A DNA stretch of 64,000 nucleotides from Micromonospora inyonensis (GTDB taxonomy: Bacteria > Actinomycetota > Actinomycetes > Mycobacteriales > Micromonosporaceae): positions 62,001 through 126,000 of the forward strand of contig NZ_FMHU01000002.1 in NCBI RefSeq assembly GCF_900091415.1, in the 5' to 3' direction. The position numbers were made by a program, and so were the translations under genes. A model generated the notes under the pieces. The model saw nothing but the letters and a program-made list of their open reading frames with translations, did no database searches and was not told the origin of the DNA. Within the stretch, counting starts at the first letter, position 1; every line of letters begins with the position of its first letter. This document shows positions 25,352 through 35,177 of the stretch, piece after piece.

Positions 25352-25625
25352 CTGCGGTGTCTGGGGCCCCGTGCGGCAGTTACTTCCCCGGTCAGCGGGC
25401 ACCGAACCTGGACGTGATCTGCCCGACGTTCCCCGGGGCGCGGTGGGCGGGCGGCGGGTGGCGGCGTGGTCGGGAGGGGCGGGGTGATGTGGGCGGAGCA
25501 CGGCGTACCTGTCAGGATTGACGATGGCGTGCGTGCGCCCGGTCGACGGCCGGCGGCACGCGGGCGGTCCGGTCCGCCCTTCGCTCGCCGGCTCCCAATC
25601 GCAACGTACGGAGGTAGCCCGCACC

Positions 25626-27302
25626 GTGGCCCAGTACATCTACGTCCTGGAAAAGGCGCGCAAGGCGCACGGCGACAAGGTCGTGCTCGACAACGTGACG
25701 CTGAGCTTCCTGCCCGGTGCCAAGATCGGTGTGGTCGGCCCGAACGGCGCGGGTAAGTCCAGCCTGCTCAAGATCATGGCGGGGCTGGACCGGCCGAGCA
25801 ACGGCGAGGCCCGGCTGATGCCCGGCTTCTCCGTCGGCCTGCTCGCCCAGGAGCCCCCGCTCAACGACGCCAAGACCGTGCTCGGCAACGTCGAGGAGGC
25901 GGTCGCCGAGACCAAGGCCAAGCTGGAGCGGTTCAACAAGATCGCCGAGCAGATGGCGACCGACTACTCCGACGAGCTGATGGAGGAGATGGGCAAGCTC
26001 CAGGAGGAGCTGGACCACGCCGACGCGTGGGACATCGACTCCAAGCTCGAACTGGCGATGGACGCGCTGCGCTGCCCGCCGCCGGACGCCGACGTCACCC
26101 AGCTCTCCGGTGGCGAGCGCCGTCGGGTGGCGCTGTGCAAGCTGCTGCTGGAGGCCCCCGACCTGCTCCTGCTCGACGAGCCCACCAACCACCTGGACGC
26201 GGAGAGCGTGCAGTGGCTGGAGCAGCACCTGGCCAAGTACGCCGGCACCGTCCTGGCGATCACCCACGACCGGTACTTCCTGGACAACGTGGCCGGCTGG
26301 ATCCTCGAACTGGACCGGGGCCGGGCCGTCGGGTACGAGGGCAACTACTCCACGTACCTGGAGAAGAAGGCCGCCCGGCTCTCCGTCGAGGGTCGCCGGG
26401 ACGCCAAGATGAAGAAGCGCCTCTCCGAGGAACTGGAGTGGGTCCGCTCCAACGCCAAGGCCCGGCAGACCAAGTCCAAGGCCCGGCTCGACCGGTACGA
26501 CGAGATGGCCGCCGAGGCGGAGAAGACCCGGAAGCTGGACTTCGAGGAGATCCAGATCCCGCCGGGCCCGCGCCTGGGCAACACGGTCATCGAGGCGAAC
26601 GGCCTGACCAAGGGCTTCGGCGACCGGGTGCTGATCGACAACCTCTCCTTCTCGCTGCCGCGCAACGGCATCGTCGGCATCATCGGCCCGAACGGCGTCG
26701 GCAAGACCACCCTCTTCAAGACCATCGTCGGGCTGGAGCAGCCGACCAGCGGTCAGGTCCGGGTCGGTGAGACCGTCTCCCTCTCCTACGTCGACCAGAA
26801 CCGGCAGGGTCTGGCCGGCGACAAGACCGTCTGGGAGGTCGTCTCCGACGGGCTGGACCACCTCATGGTGGGCAAGGTCGAGATGCCGTCCCGGGCGTAC
26901 ATCGCGGCGTTCGGCTTCAAGGGGCCGGACCAGCAGAAGCCGACCAAGGTGCTCTCCGGCGGCGAGCGCAACCGGCTCAACCTGGCGCTGACCCTGAAGA
27001 TCGGCGGGAACGTGATCCTGCTCGACGAGCCGACCAACGACCTGGACGTGGAGACCCTCTCCAGCCTGGAGAACGCGCTGCTGGAGTTCCCCGGCTGCGC
27101 CGTGGTCATCTCCCACGACCGGATGTTCCTGGACCGGGTCGCCACGCACATCCTGGCCTGGGAGGGCGACGAGGAGAACCCGGCGAAGTGGTTCTGGTTC
27201 GAGGGCAACTTCGAGTCGTACGAGAAGAACAAGATCGACCGGCTGGGTGCCGAGGCGGCCCGCCCGCACCGGATCACCTACCGCAAGCTCACCCGCGACT
27301 GA
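25626..27302 (+). CDS. ettA: ABC-F translational throttle protein EttA
   Basis: 558 residues, matching the ~555 of E. coli EttA. Two ABC domains in one chain without membrane segments: Walker A 'GPNGAGKSS' and 'GPNGVGKTT', signatures '[11 protein letters not shown]' and '[11 protein letters not shown]', Walker B '[15 protein letters not shown]' and '[12 protein letters not shown]'. The EttA-type arm lies in domain 1 and the PtIM linker ('[20 protein letters not shown]') sits between the ATPase domains. EttA binds the ribosomal E site and couples the first peptide bond to cellular ATP/ADP. GTG 25626 is chosen (GGAGG at 25610-25614); the upstream in-frame extension is not family sequence. Confidence 0.95.
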   Translation: MAQYIYVLEKARKAHGDKVVLDNVTLSFLPGAKIGVVGPNGAGKSSLLKIMAGLDRPSNGEARLMPGFSVGLLAQEPPLNDAKTVLGNVEEAVAETKAKLERFNKIAEQMATDYSDELMEEMGKLQEELDHADAWDIDSKLELAMDALRCPPPDADVTQLSGGERRRVALCKLLLEAPDLLLLDEPTNHLDAESVQWLEQHLAKYAGTVLAITHDRYFLDNVAGWILELDRGRAVGYEGNYSTYLEKKAARLSVEGRRDAKMKKRLSEELEWVRSNAKARQTKSKARLDRYDEMAAEAEKTRKLDFEEIQIPPGPRLGNTVIEANGLTKGFGDRVLIDNLSFSLPRNGIVGIIGPNGVGKTTLFKTIVGLEQPTSGQVRVGETVSLSYVDQNRQGLAGDKTVWEVVSDGLDHLMVGKVEMPSRAYIAAFGFKGPDQQKPTKVLSGGERNRLNLALTLKIGGNVILLDEPTNDLDVETLSSLENALLEFPGCAVVISHDRMFLDRVATHILAWEGDEENPAKWFWFEGNFESYEKNKIDRLGAEAARPHRITYRKLTRD

Positions 27303-27304
27303 GC

Positions 27305-27757
27305 ATGAGCGACCGGTTCGTCTACCACTGCACGCTGCGCTGGTCCGACCTGGACGCGTACGGCCACGTCAACAACGCGCGCTTCCTCACCCTCTACGAG
27401 GAGGCGCGGGTGGCGTTGATGTTCGCCGGTGGTCGGGCGTGGGGGGTCGGCTCGTTCGCCGAGGGCGTGGTCATCGCCCGGCACGAGATCGACTACGTCC
27501 GCCCGGTCGACTACGCCCTCGGCCGGACCAGCGCGGAGGCGGCCCCGACCGTCCGGATCGAGCTCTGGGTGGAGGCGATCCGGCGGGCCGCCTTCACCAT
27601 CGCGTACGAGATGTACGACGGTGACGTGCTGGCCAGCCGGGCCCGGTCGGTGCTGGTCCCGTACGACCTCGCGGAGAAGCGGCTGCGCCGCCTCACCGAC
27701 GCCGAACGGACCTTCCTGGAGAACTACACCCTGCCGCCGTTGCGGGAGCCGGTGTGA
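27305..27757 (+). CDS. Acyl-CoA thioesterase (hotdog fold)
   Basis: 150 residues, ATG just 3 bases after the ettA stop, so it belongs to the ettA operon. Single hotdog domain with the 4-hydroxybenzoyl-CoA/YbgC-type active site 'LRWSDLDAYGHVNNARFLTLYEEARV' (the Asp and following residues catalyse thioester hydrolysis) and 'EIDYVRPVDY'. It hydrolyses acyl-CoA thioesters in the cytoplasm; chain-length preference is not visible. The ettA-thioesterase pair is a common actinobacterial arrangement. Confidence 0.92.
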   Translation: MSDRFVYHCTLRWSDLDAYGHVNNARFLTLYEEARVALMFAGGRAWGVGSFAEGVVIARHEIDYVRPVDYALGRTSAEAAPTVRIELWVEAIRRAAFTIAYEMYDGDVLASRARSVLVPYDLAEKRLRRLTDAERTFLENYTLPPLREPV

Positions 27758-28464
27758 CCGGCGCTCCGGTCGCCGGCCGGCCGGCCTCCGCCGCACCGTA
27801 CGGGCACGGGCTGGCCGGCGTCGCCGACGCGGGCGCGTTCCTGGCCCGGCTGGTGCGGTTCGACCCGACGGCGGTGGTCCGGCTCCGTCCGGTCGGGCCG
27901 TCCGGCCCGACGGCGCTCTGGGCCCGGCTGCCCTGGGGGGTGCTGGTCTGCCGGACGGTCGCCGGTCCGGGACCGGGCGACGCGACGGTCGCCGCCGCCG
28001 ACCTCCTGACCGAGCTGGGTCGGGACGGCCCGGCCCTGCCCGTGCGACGGGACGCGCAGTGGCGCTGGCCGCTGCCGCCGGCCGCGGGGCGGGTAGTGGA
28101 GACGATCCCCGCCGGTGAACTGCGCCGGGTGGCCGACGCGGCGGCCGGCACCCTGCGGGCCGCCGCGACGCACGGGGTGGCGGGACGGGCGGTCGGGCAG
28201 CGCGCGGTCCGCGACGCCCTGCTGGACCACGTCGCGGTGGTGGTCACCGGGGAGGCGGGGGAGCGGATCGAGGTCACCCAGCGGCTGGTGCAGGGGGTGG
28301 TCCGGATGGGCTTCCTCGGGCCGGCCGGTGCCGCCGTTCCGCGGGATGTGCAGGTGCGCCTGGCCAACCGGTGGACCGGCCTGGTGGCGCCGTACGGAGT
28401 GGCCTGGTCGCAGAAGGTGGCAGACCTTGCCATAAAGCCCCAGGGTGATCACCCGAACGGATGA
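27754..28464 (+). CDS. Conserved actinobacterial protein of unknown function
   Basis: 236 residues starting at GTG 27754, overlapping the thioesterase stop by 4 bases (GTGA). There is no signal peptide and no membrane helix. The sequence is Ala/Arg/Val-rich with a globular pattern and ends 'LANRWTGLVAPYGVAWSQKVADLAI'. I recognise no domain. Coupling with ettA and the thioesterase suggests shared expression. Its strong codon bias and length show it is a real gene. Confidence 0.75.
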   Translation: MTGAPVAGRPASAAPYGHGLAGVADAGAFLARLVRFDPTAVVRLRPVGPSGPTALWARLPWGVLVCRTVAGPGPGDATVAAADLLTELGRDGPALPVRRDAQWRWPLPPAAGRVVETIPAGELRRVADAAAGTLRAAATHGVAGRAVGQRAVRDALLDHVAVVVTGEAGERIEVTQRLVQGVVRMGFLGPAGAAVPRDVQVRLANRWTGLVAPYGVAWSQKVADLAIKPQGDHPNG

Positions 28465-28595
28465 TCCCTATTCCTTCTTCTGTCCCGGGGCTGGCGTTGG
28501 GGGGATGCTTCACGCCGGCTGTCCGGGTACCGTCCATCCTCGGATCCAACGCACGGTAGGCGTCCGGATCCGCTGGGGAGTGAGGTGCGCGAGTG

Positions 28596-29189
28596 ATGCC
28601 GTGGTGGTCATGGCGCCCCGGCCACGCCAGTGGTGGCGAGCCGGACAATCGGAGTGGGATCACAGTGGAGGGCAACGTCCGGGTCGGACCACCGGCACCA
28701 CGCGAGCCGGGAGACGACTGTCTCTCCGCCGCCGCCGCTGACCGGACGGTGCGTACGGAGATGTCGGCCGCCGTCGCCCCGGTGAACCTCGGCCGGGTCT
28801 GCGACGCGCTCGACCTGTTGGACGTCCGCTACCTTGCGGACGGCGACGGCAACCTGCTGGCCATGTGGGAACGACACGCGGTGCTGGTCACGCTGGAGGG
28901 GCCGGAGGACGAGATCCTCGTCATGCGGGCCCGTCCACACGCGACCGTTCCACCGGACTGGGCCGACCGGGCGTACCGGGTGGTCAACGAGTGGAACCAC
29001 ACGCGTCGGTTCTGCAAGGCGTACATCGGTGACCCGACCGAGCGCGGGCAACTGCCGATCTACGCCGAACTCCAGGTGCCGCTCGGCGCGGGGACCCACG
29101 ACGCGCTCCTGGTCGAGCTGCTCGACTGTGGCGCGGCGGTCGCGACGAACTTCGTCGACTGGTTGCACGACGAGGGCGCCCTGCTCTGA
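28596..29189 (+). CDS. YbjN-domain protein
   Basis: 197 residues from ATG 28596 (GAGG ten bases upstream). An in-frame GTG at 28665 preceded by GGAG is a plausible later start. The C-terminal ~130 residues form a YbjN (type III chaperone-like) domain: 'LGRVCDALDLLDVRYLADGDGNLLAMWERHAVLVTLEG', 'ADRAYRVVNEWNHTRRFCKAYIGD' and 'LPIYAELQVPLGAGTHDALLVELLDCGAAVATNFVDWL'. YbjN domains are often small cytoplasmic proteins, some linked to stress or motility in enterobacteria. The actinobacterial role is unknown. The N-terminal segment is Pro/Arg-rich and not conserved-looking. Confidence 0.8.
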   Translation: MPWWSWRPGHASGGEPDNRSGITVEGNVRVGPPAPREPGDDCLSAAAADRTVRTEMSAAVAPVNLGRVCDALDLLDVRYLADGDGNLLAMWERHAVLVTLEGPEDEILVMRARPHATVPPDWADRAYRVVNEWNHTRRFCKAYIGDPTERGQLPIYAELQVPLGAGTHDALLVELLDCGAAVATNFVDWLHDEGALL

Positions 29190-29220
29190 GGAGATGACGT
29201 CGCGGCGATGCCGGCCGGTA

Positions 29221-29258
29221 CCCCCGGCCGGCCGCCGTCACCTCCGGCGGCCGGGGTG
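29221..29258 (+). terminator. Hairpin after YbjN gene
   Basis: GGCCGCCG (29230-29237) pairs with CGGCGGCC (29245-29252), with further GC-rich pairing of the flanking C and G runs, about 30 bases after the YbjN stop. No T-tract. Confidence 0.5.
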
Positions 29259-29305
29259 TGCCGTGACGCCCGTAGGTCGGGCGGTCCCCGCCCGGTGGGT
29301 TCGGG

Positions 29306-29731
29306 TCAGCGTACGGCCGGGTCGTCCATCATGTTGACCATGAAGTACGCCGCCCGCTCCAGGTAGTCCCAGAGCGTCGTGGCCGCGTCCGGCGACAGGT
29401 CCAGGGAGTCGACCGCCTGTCGCATGTGCCGCAACCAGGCGTCCCGCTCGGCGGGGCCGATCCGGAACGGCGCGTGCCGCATCCGCAGCCGGGGGTGCCC
29501 GCGCTGGGCGGAGTAGGTGTTCGGCCCGCCCCAGTACTGCATCAGGAACAGCGTCAGCCGGTCGGCGGCCGGGCCGAGGTCCTCCTCGGGGTACATCGGG
29601 CGCAGCAGCGGGTCGGCGGCGACACCGGCGTAGAACTCGTCGACCAGCCGGCGGAATGTCGGCTCACCCCCGACCGCCTCGAAGAAGGTCGTCGTCGGCT
29701 GGGTCCGGTCGGAGTCACCTGCGGCAGTCAC
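29306..29731 (-). CDS. glbO: Group II truncated haemoglobin (GlbO type)
   Basis: 141 residues from GTG 29731 (AGGATGG upstream). The globin pattern includes the B10 tyrosine ('LVDEFYAGV'), the proximal His in '[10 protein letters not shown]' and the G8 tryptophan in 'ERDAWLRHM', diagnostic of group II (trHbO) globins. These bind O2 tightly and are linked to oxygen or nitrosative chemistry near the membrane in actinobacteria. The protein is slightly longer than the minimal fold because of the N-terminal extension '[22 protein letters not shown]'. It is transcribed away from the YbjN gene. Confidence 0.9.
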   Translation of the reverse strand: MTAAGDSDRTQPTTTFFEAVGGEPTFRRLVDEFYAGVAADPLLRPMYPEEDLGPAADRLTLFLMQYWGGPNTYSAQRGHPRLRMRHAPFRIGPAERDAWLRHMRQAVDSLDLSPDAATTLWDYLERAAYFMVNMMDDPAVR

Positions 29732-29911
29732 CGTTCCATCCTGCCAGGTGCCTCCGCACCCGGCCGGTGCGCCCGCCCGCGCTGCGGTGCGGGCTCGGTC
29801 ACAGCGTGGCGCGGTGGCCACCGCACGGCGTGTCGGCGGTGACCGGCCCGTCCCGGGGTGGGAGTCGCCACCGGCACACCCGGCACGGCCACCAACAATT
29901 GGGCCGTCGCA

Positions 29912-31324
29912 TCACAGCGTGGCGGTGCCGCCCGCCGCCGCGCGCCGCCCCGGCATCGGGCCCTCGTCACGTGCCCCCTCGGCGACCGGCGCGGCAGCGC
30001 GCCCGGCCGTCCCGGCGGGGGTGCCACCGCCTACCGGTGCTGCGGAGCCGGGGTGCGGACCTGGCGCCTTGGCTGCGGCGATGGCGGCGTCGAAGGCGGT
30101 GGTGCTCGGCCAGCGGGCCACCACCACCAGCATCAGGAGCACGCCGGCCGCGCTCCAGAGCCCGACCACGCGGGGAATGGAGAACCGCTCGGCGAGCAAA
30201 CCCGTGACGATCACGGCGGAGCCCTGGATCACCTGCATGCCGGTCGCCATGACGCCGAACGCCCGGGCGCGGTAGCCGTCGGGCAGGGCCCGGACGAAGA
30301 GCCCGTTGGCGACCGGCAGCAGCCCGGCCACCGAGAAGCCGCAGACCGCGACGAGCAGCGCCACCACGCCCGGCGGTGGGTCGAGCAGAGCCGGCACCAG
30401 GACCAGGGGCGCCAGCACGGCGAACGGCCGGATCAGGGCCACCCGGCGGGCGGGCCGGACGGCGCGTCCGATGATCAGACCGCCGAGGATGAAGCCGACC
30501 GGCGCGGCGGCCATGATCACCGCCTGGGTGGCGGCGGCGTCCACGCCTCCGTCCGACCGCTCACCCGCCCAGGCGCCGGCCAGCCCCTCGGGGACGATGG
30601 AGAAGAGCATCGAGCTGAACACCAGCACGGCGATCGACCGCAGCACCGGGGTGCCGAAGACGATCCGGAACCCGTCCCCGGTCTCGCGCAGCAGGGACGC
30701 ACGGGGATCGCCGGTGGTGACCCGGGGATGGTCGCGGACACCGAGCCGCACGATCAACGCGGACGCGCCGAAGCTGGCCGCGTTGACCAGCAGCGCGACC
30801 GTGGGGCTGGCGGTGGCGATGGCGGCGCCGACGAGGTAGCCGGTCACCTGGGCCGCCTGCCCGACGCTGCTGTTGACCGAGAGGCCGACCACCAGCTTGT
30901 CGCCGGTGAGGATCACCGGCATGAGCGCCGAGCGCGCGGCCTGGCTCGGCGGGTTGGCCAGGGTGGTCGCGAAGAGGAGACCGAGAATCGCCCAGACCGG
31001 CAGGTGCGGCACGGCGACCAACGCGACCAGCGCCATCCGGAACAGGTCGGAGTTGACCATCACGGACCGGTACCGGCACCGGTCGGCCACCGTGGACAGC
31101 AGCGGGCCGCCGACGAGCCACGGGAGGTAGCTCACCGCGAACGCCGCCGCCGACAGGGCCACCGAGTCGGTCTCCCGGTAGACCAGGACGGTCACCGCGG
31201 CCTTCGCGATGTAGTCGCCGATCCAGGAGAGGGTGGTGGCCGTCAGGACCGCCCGGTACTCGCGCTGGGCGAACACTTCACCGAAGGTGGCCGGACCTTC
31301 GTGGAGGGGTCGCTCGTCGGACAC
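29912..31324 (-). CDS. MFS transporter
   Basis: 470 residues from GTG 31324, with a good GGAGG at 31328-31332 (alternative ATG 31336). Twelve predicted membrane helices, beginning 'ALTATTLSWIGDYIAKAAVTVLVY'. The A-motif-like loop reads 'STVADRCRYRSVM'. The ~45-residue C-terminal tail is Gly/Ala/Pro-rich and cytoplasmic. The topology resembles the enterobactin-exporter-like/MFS_3 group of actinobacteria. The substrate cannot be read from the sequence and the surroundings give no pathway. Confidence 0.85.
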   Translation of the reverse strand: MSDERPLHEGPATFGEVFAQREYRAVLTATTLSWIGDYIAKAAVTVLVYRETDSVALSAAAFAVSYLPWLVGGPLLSTVADRCRYRSVMVNSDLFRMALVALVAVPHLPVWAILGLLFATTLANPPSQAARSALMPVILTGDKLVVGLSVNSSVGQAAQVTGYLVGAAIATASPTVALLVNAASFGASALIVRLGVRDHPRVTTGDPRASLLRETGDGFRIVFGTPVLRSIAVLVFSSMLFSIVPEGLAGAWAGERSDGGVDAAATQAVIMAAAPVGFILGGLIIGRAVRPARRVALIRPFAVLAPLVLVPALLDPPPGVVALLVAVCGFSVAGLLPVANGLFVRALPDGYRARAFGVMATGMQVIQGSAVIVTGLLAERFSIPRVVGLWSAAGVLLMLVVVARWPSTTAFDAAIAAAKAPGPHPGSAAPVGGGTPAGTAGRAAAPVAEGARDEGPMPGRRAAAGGTATL

Positions 31325-31592
31325 CGTGGCCTCCATCGTCCCCGACGACGCCACTCGTGGTGGTCGGGCCGGGAATCGTCGTCAGATCTACGGAGCAGCG
31401 AGGACGTGATCACGCTCCGGAGGAGCTCGTTCCCGGATTCTGCCCGATCGTCTGAAGGCTGGCTAGGGTGAACGGATTGATCGTCGCATCTCCGACTGAA
31501 CGAACGGACGATACCCGAGGGGCCGGGCGGATCGCGACCCCTCGGTGGTCGGCCACCTCGACCATGGCTGATCGACCGGGACGAGGCGCCGG

Positions 31593-32621
31593 TCAGACCG
31601 AGGCGGCCGGCCCGGCCGCGGGGATGCCGGGGTAGAAGCGGGCTGCGGCGATCTTTGCGGTGATGCCCGAGTTCTCCAGGGCCTCGGCCAGCCGGCGGCG
31701 CAACTCCCGACCGACCGCGAACTGCCCGTCCGCGCTCGTCTTGACCACCGTACGGAGCACCGCGCCGTCGATGGTCACCTGCTCCACGCCGAGCACCTCG
31801 GGTGGCTCCACGATCTGCGGGGCCAGGTCCGGGTCGAGCGCCACCGACGCCGCGGCGGTCCGCAGCACCGCGGTGGCCTCCTCCGTGCTGGCGAACCCGA
31901 TCGGCAGGTCGACCACGACCAGTGCCCACCCCTGGCTCTTGTTGCCGACCCGGACGATCTCGCCGTTGCGGATGTACCAGAGCACCCCCCGGGCGTCGCG
32001 GACAGTGGTGACCCGCAGGCCCACCGACTCGACCACCCCGGTCGCCTCGCCCACGTCCACCGTGTCGCCCACGCCGTACTGGTCCTCCAGCAGCATGAAC
32101 AGCCCGGCGATCAGATCCTTGACCAGGCTCTGCGCGCCGAAGCCCAGCGCCACGCCCGCGATGCCGGCGCTGGCCAGCAGGGGCGCGAGATCGAAGCTGA
32201 ACTCCTTGAGGATCATCAGCAGGGCGATGCCGAACACGAAGGCGGTGACCATGCTGCTCAGCACCGACCCGATGGCCTCGGCCCGCTGCCGACGCCGCTC
32301 GGGTACGAACTCCCCGGGCTCGGTGGCGGCGGTGGGGATCCGCTCCCGCAGCGGCTTGAGCAGGGTCGGCACCGCCGCGTCCGTCGTGCTCCGGACCAGC
32401 CGCCTGATCGCCCGGTGCAGCAGGAACCGGGCGGCGACGGCCAGCAGGAGGATCATCACGATCCGCAGCGGCTTGAGCAGGATCCAGTAGCTGCCCTCGG
32501 CGAACCAGGTGGAGCCGGTCAGGTCGTAGACGTTCTTGCAGAGCGCGTCGGAGAGGCAGTCGGGGCTGAGCTCCAGCGTCGGGGTCTCCGTGGCCGGTGG
32601 CGTCGGCGGGGCAGCAGTCAC
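31593..32621 (-). CDS. Small-conductance mechanosensitive channel (MscS family)
   Basis: 342 residues if GTG 32621 is the start; an in-frame ATG at 32732 would prepend a Pro/Cys-rich segment with no family likeness. Two to three membrane helices (residues ~50-70 'PLRIVMILLLAVAARFLL', ~115-135 and the pore helix 'LLASAGIAGVALGFGAQSLVKDLIAGLFMLLEDQYGVGD'). These are followed by the beta domain ('VESVGLRVTTVRDARGVLWYIRNGEIVRVGNKSQGW') and the mixed C-terminal domain. It releases osmolytes on hypo-osmotic shock. The pore-lining Gly/Ala pattern is normal. Confidence 0.88.
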   Translation of the reverse strand: MTAAPPTPPATETPTLELSPDCLSDALCKNVYDLTGSTWFAEGSYWILLKPLRIVMILLLAVAARFLLHRAIRRLVRSTTDAAVPTLLKPLRERIPTAATEPGEFVPERRRQRAEAIGSVLSSMVTAFVFGIALLMILKEFSFDLAPLLASAGIAGVALGFGAQSLVKDLIAGLFMLLEDQYGVGDTVDVGEATGVVESVGLRVTTVRDARGVLWYIRNGEIVRVGNKSQGWALVVVDLPIGFASTEEATAVLRTAAASVALDPDLAPQIVEPPEVLGVEQVTIDGAVLRTVVKTSADGQFAVGRELRRRLAEALENSGITAKIAAARFYPGIPAAGPAASV

Positions 32622-32915
32622 GTCTGTCTTCGTACCGCACGCTCCGCCGGGGGCGCAGGCCACCCCGCCTGCCGGCGGCTCCGGCCGGGCTTCGGGGGCG
32701 CACCGTTGATCAACCGGTGCGAAACCGGTCATCCTTGCACAGTCGAAAAAAGCTTCACCAGGGACCCCCGATTAGTGCGTGCAATCCGGGTTCCGATCAG
32801 GGACGATTGGCGCACGGAACGTCGGTGATCCCTCCGGCGTCGACCGTGGCTGGCCTCGTGTCCTCCGCGGTCGGCCGCGAGGACGCGACGCGGCTGGACC
32901 GGGAGGGTGAGCACG

Positions 32916-33473
32916 ATGCCTGACATACGACCCGCAATGGGCTCCGGCGCGTTGGTCCTCAACGCCACCTACGAGCCGTTGTGTGTCGTGTCGGTGCGTC
33001 GGGCCGCGATCCTGGTGCTCACGGCCAAGGCCGTCTGCGTCGCCGACGGGGACGGTGTCCTGCACAGCGCCTTCGACGCGTTGCCGGTCCCCTCGGTGGT
33101 CCGGCTGACCCGCTTCGTCCGGGTGCCGTACCGCACCCACGTCGGGCTCTCCCGGCGGGCGATCTTCGCTCGGGACGGGTGGCGGTGCGCGTACTGCCGG
33201 GGCCCCGCTGAGACCATCGACCACGTCTTCCCCCGCAGCCGGGGTGGCCGGCACGTCTGGGAGAACGTGGTCGCTGCCTGTGCCCGCTGCAACCACACCA
33301 AGGGGGACAAGACCCCGGCGGAGATGGGATGGCGGCTGCACGCCATGCCCACGGCCCCCAAGGGCACGGCGTGGCGGGTGCTCGGCCACCGGGCGCCCGA
33401 CCCCCGCTGGGCGGACTGGCTCGACCTGCGGGAGAGCGAGCTGGCGACGGCGCCGGTCGCCGAGGCGGCCTGA
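32916..33473 (+). CDS. HNH endonuclease
   Basis: 185 residues from ATG 32916 (GGGAGG at about 32899-32904). The C-terminal half is an HNH domain: 'RDGWRCAYCRGPAETIDHVFPRSRGGRHVWENVVAACARCNHTKGDKTP' with CxxC zinc ligands, the His metal ligand in 'TIDHVFPRS' and the Asn of the ββα-metal fold. The N-terminal half ('GALVLNATYEPLCVVSVRRAAILVLTAKAV') is the usual actinobacterial leader. Such proteins are widespread and mostly uncharacterised; no toxin or restriction partner is next to it. Confidence 0.88.
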   Translation: MPDIRPAMGSGALVLNATYEPLCVVSVRRAAILVLTAKAVCVADGDGVLHSAFDALPVPSVVRLTRFVRVPYRTHVGLSRRAIFARDGWRCAYCRGPAETIDHVFPRSRGGRHVWENVVAACARCNHTKGDKTPAEMGWRLHAMPTAPKGTAWRVLGHRAPDPRWADWLDLRESELATAPVAEAA

Positions 33474-33506
33474 CCGGCTCCACCGTCGGGCGGGGCCGGT
33501 GGGAGG

Positions 33507-34583
33507 TCAGGGCTGGCGCGCCCGGACCAGGGACGCGAAGACGACGACGTTGTCGGCGTACCCGGTCGCCCCGCCCACCCAGCGGCCGCCACAGGTGATC
33601 AGCCGCAGGCTCGGGCGGCTGAAGTCGCCGAAGACCTCGTCCACCGGCAGCCGTTCCTTGTCGAACCGCTCGACCGCGTCCACCTCGAAGACCGCCACCG
33701 ACCGGTCCGCCCGGTCGACTTCGATCCGGTCGCCGGACCGCAGCCGCTTCAGGTCGTGGAAGACCGCCGGACCGGTCGAGGTGTCCACGTGGCCGACGAC
33801 CACCGCCGGGCCGTACTGCCCCGGAGTCGGGCCCTGGTCGTACCAGGCGGCCTCGTGGGCACGCTTCTCGTCTGGTACGCCGATCGTGCCGTCGGCGGCG
33901 AGCCCGACGTGGTGGACGGGCGCGTCCAGGTCCAGCGCCCGGATTTCGATCTCCACCGGCGGGCTGGCCGGTAGAACCGGGAACTTCCGGGGCGGCGGGC
34001 GCAGCCCGGCGCCGAGCCGGTCCGGCAGCAGGCTGGTTCCGGTGACCTGCTCGACCCCGAGCATCGCCACGATCAGCACCATCAGCGTGGCGACCACCAG
34101 CACCGGCGCTCCCGGACCCGAGCCCACCGCCCGACGACCCACCCGGCCCCGGACGCCCGTCCGTCGCGGACCGACCGGGCGCCCCGGTGCCCGCGGACCG
34201 ACGGGGGCCCCGGGTGCCCGCGGATCGACCGGGTGGCCCGGTGGCCGCCGGGTGGCCGGGTCGACGACCAGTACCGCCGCGCGGCTCGCCTCGGCCGCCA
34301 CCCCACGGAACCGGCGCAGCCCGCGCCCGAGGCCACGGCCGAGCACGAGGCCGGCGTGGCCGAGGGCGATGGCACCGTGCCACAGCAGGACGCCGTCGAG
34401 TCGCAGACCGCGCCCGACGAGGACGAGCGCCCACCACAGCGCGCGGACCAGCCCGGCCGCGCCGTGCCCGAGCGGGGCGGACAGCCACCCCGGGAGCACG
34501 CGGCGGCGTGCGACGGGGTGGGCGGGATCCCGCCGCCGGGTCCGGCGGTCCCGGCGCGGGTCGCGCTGGCGTGAGCCGGCCAT
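33507..34583 (-). CDS. Class F-like sortase
   Basis: 358 residues. N-terminal cytoplasmic Arg/Gly/Pro-rich stretch of ~170 residues, one membrane helix near residues 175-195 ('APVLVVATLMVLIVAMLGV'), then a sortase β-barrel. The catalytic His lies in 'VVVGHVDTSTG', the Cys (Cys331) in 'LITCGGRW', and an Arg precedes it. This fits class F sortases of actinobacteria, which attach proteins to peptidoglycan. The gene upstream by 12 bases encodes a secreted protein with a sorting-like C-terminus and is its likely substrate. The long Arg-rich N-terminus is unusual but lineage-typical. Confidence 0.85.
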   Translation of the reverse strand: MAGSRQRDPRRDRRTRRRDPAHPVARRRVLPGWLSAPLGHGAAGLVRALWWALVLVGRGLRLDGVLLWHGAIALGHAGLVLGRGLGRGLRRFRGVAAEASRAAVLVVDPATRRPPGHPVDPRAPGAPVGPRAPGRPVGPRRTGVRGRVGRRAVGSGPGAPVLVVATLMVLIVAMLGVEQVTGTSLLPDRLGAGLRPPPRKFPVLPASPPVEIEIRALDLDAPVHHVGLAADGTIGVPDEKRAHEAAWYDQGPTPGQYGPAVVVGHVDTSTGPAVFHDLKRLRSGDRIEVDRADRSVAVFEVDAVERFDKERLPVDEVFGDFSRPSLRLITCGGRWVGGATGYADNVVVFASLVRARQP

Positions 34584-34595
34584 GGCGTACCCCGG

Positions 34596-35177
34596 TCAGG
34601 AACTCCCGGGCCGGCGGCGGCTGCCGAACAACCCCAGCCCGGCCACGACGGCGGCGGTCACCAGGCCACCGACCAGCAGCAGTGAGCCCGATCCCCGGCC
34701 GCCGGCGGTTCCCCCGCCACCGGTTGCCGGCCCCTTGCTGGGCTGGGTCATGTTCAGCACGGTCAGCACGGTGCTCGCCCGGTTGCCGTTCGGGCAACGC
34801 AGCTCCACCGGGTAGTCACCCGGAGCGGTGCTGGCCGGGACGGTCACCGCGCCGGTGAGGAAGCCCGAGTCGGCGCGGTCGCCGTTGCGGTCGGGGCCGG
34901 TGCCGCTCCGTCCGTCGCCGCCCGACCGGTCGTCGTGCGGGCGGAGCACCACCCGACCGAAGGCGTCCGACGTGACCTCCGCCTGCCGGTCGTTGTTGCG
35001 GTCGCAGCCGGCCCGGATGTCCACCCGGCTGCCGGCCTGGATCGTGCTCGGCCGCACCTCGACGAAGACGTTCTCCCCCGCGAGGGCGGGGGCCGCAGCG
35101 GCCAGGACGATGATCCCGACCAGTGTGATCATGACCAGCGCCGTCGACACGGCGCGGCCGGGTCCGTGACCCCGCAT
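34596..35177 (-). CDS. Secreted protein with sortase-type C-terminal sorting signal
   Basis: 193 residues from ATG 35177 (GGGGAGG upstream). Signal peptide residues 1-34 ('LVMITLVGIIVLAAAAPALAG'), an immunoglobulin-like middle ('VFVEVRPSTIQAGSRVDIRAGC...DYPVELRCPNGNRASTVLTV') with a likely Cys pair, then 'GPATGGGGTAGG', a membrane helix ('LLLVGGLVTAAVVAGLGL') and a basic tail ('RRRPGSS'). The P-A-T-G motif before hydrophobic and basic segments is a cell-wall sorting layout lacking the canonical Leu of LPxTG. It lies 12 bases before the sortase gene in the same orientation, making it a probable substrate. Confidence 0.75.
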   Translation of the reverse strand: MRGHGPGRAVSTALVMITLVGIIVLAAAAPALAGENVFVEVRPSTIQAGSRVDIRAGCDRNNDRQAEVTSDAFGRVVLRPHDDRSGGDGRSGTGPDRNGDRADSGFLTGAVTVPASTAPGDYPVELRCPNGNRASTVLTVLNMTQPSKGPATGGGGTAGGRGSGSLLLVGGLVTAAVVAGLGLFGSRRRPGSS

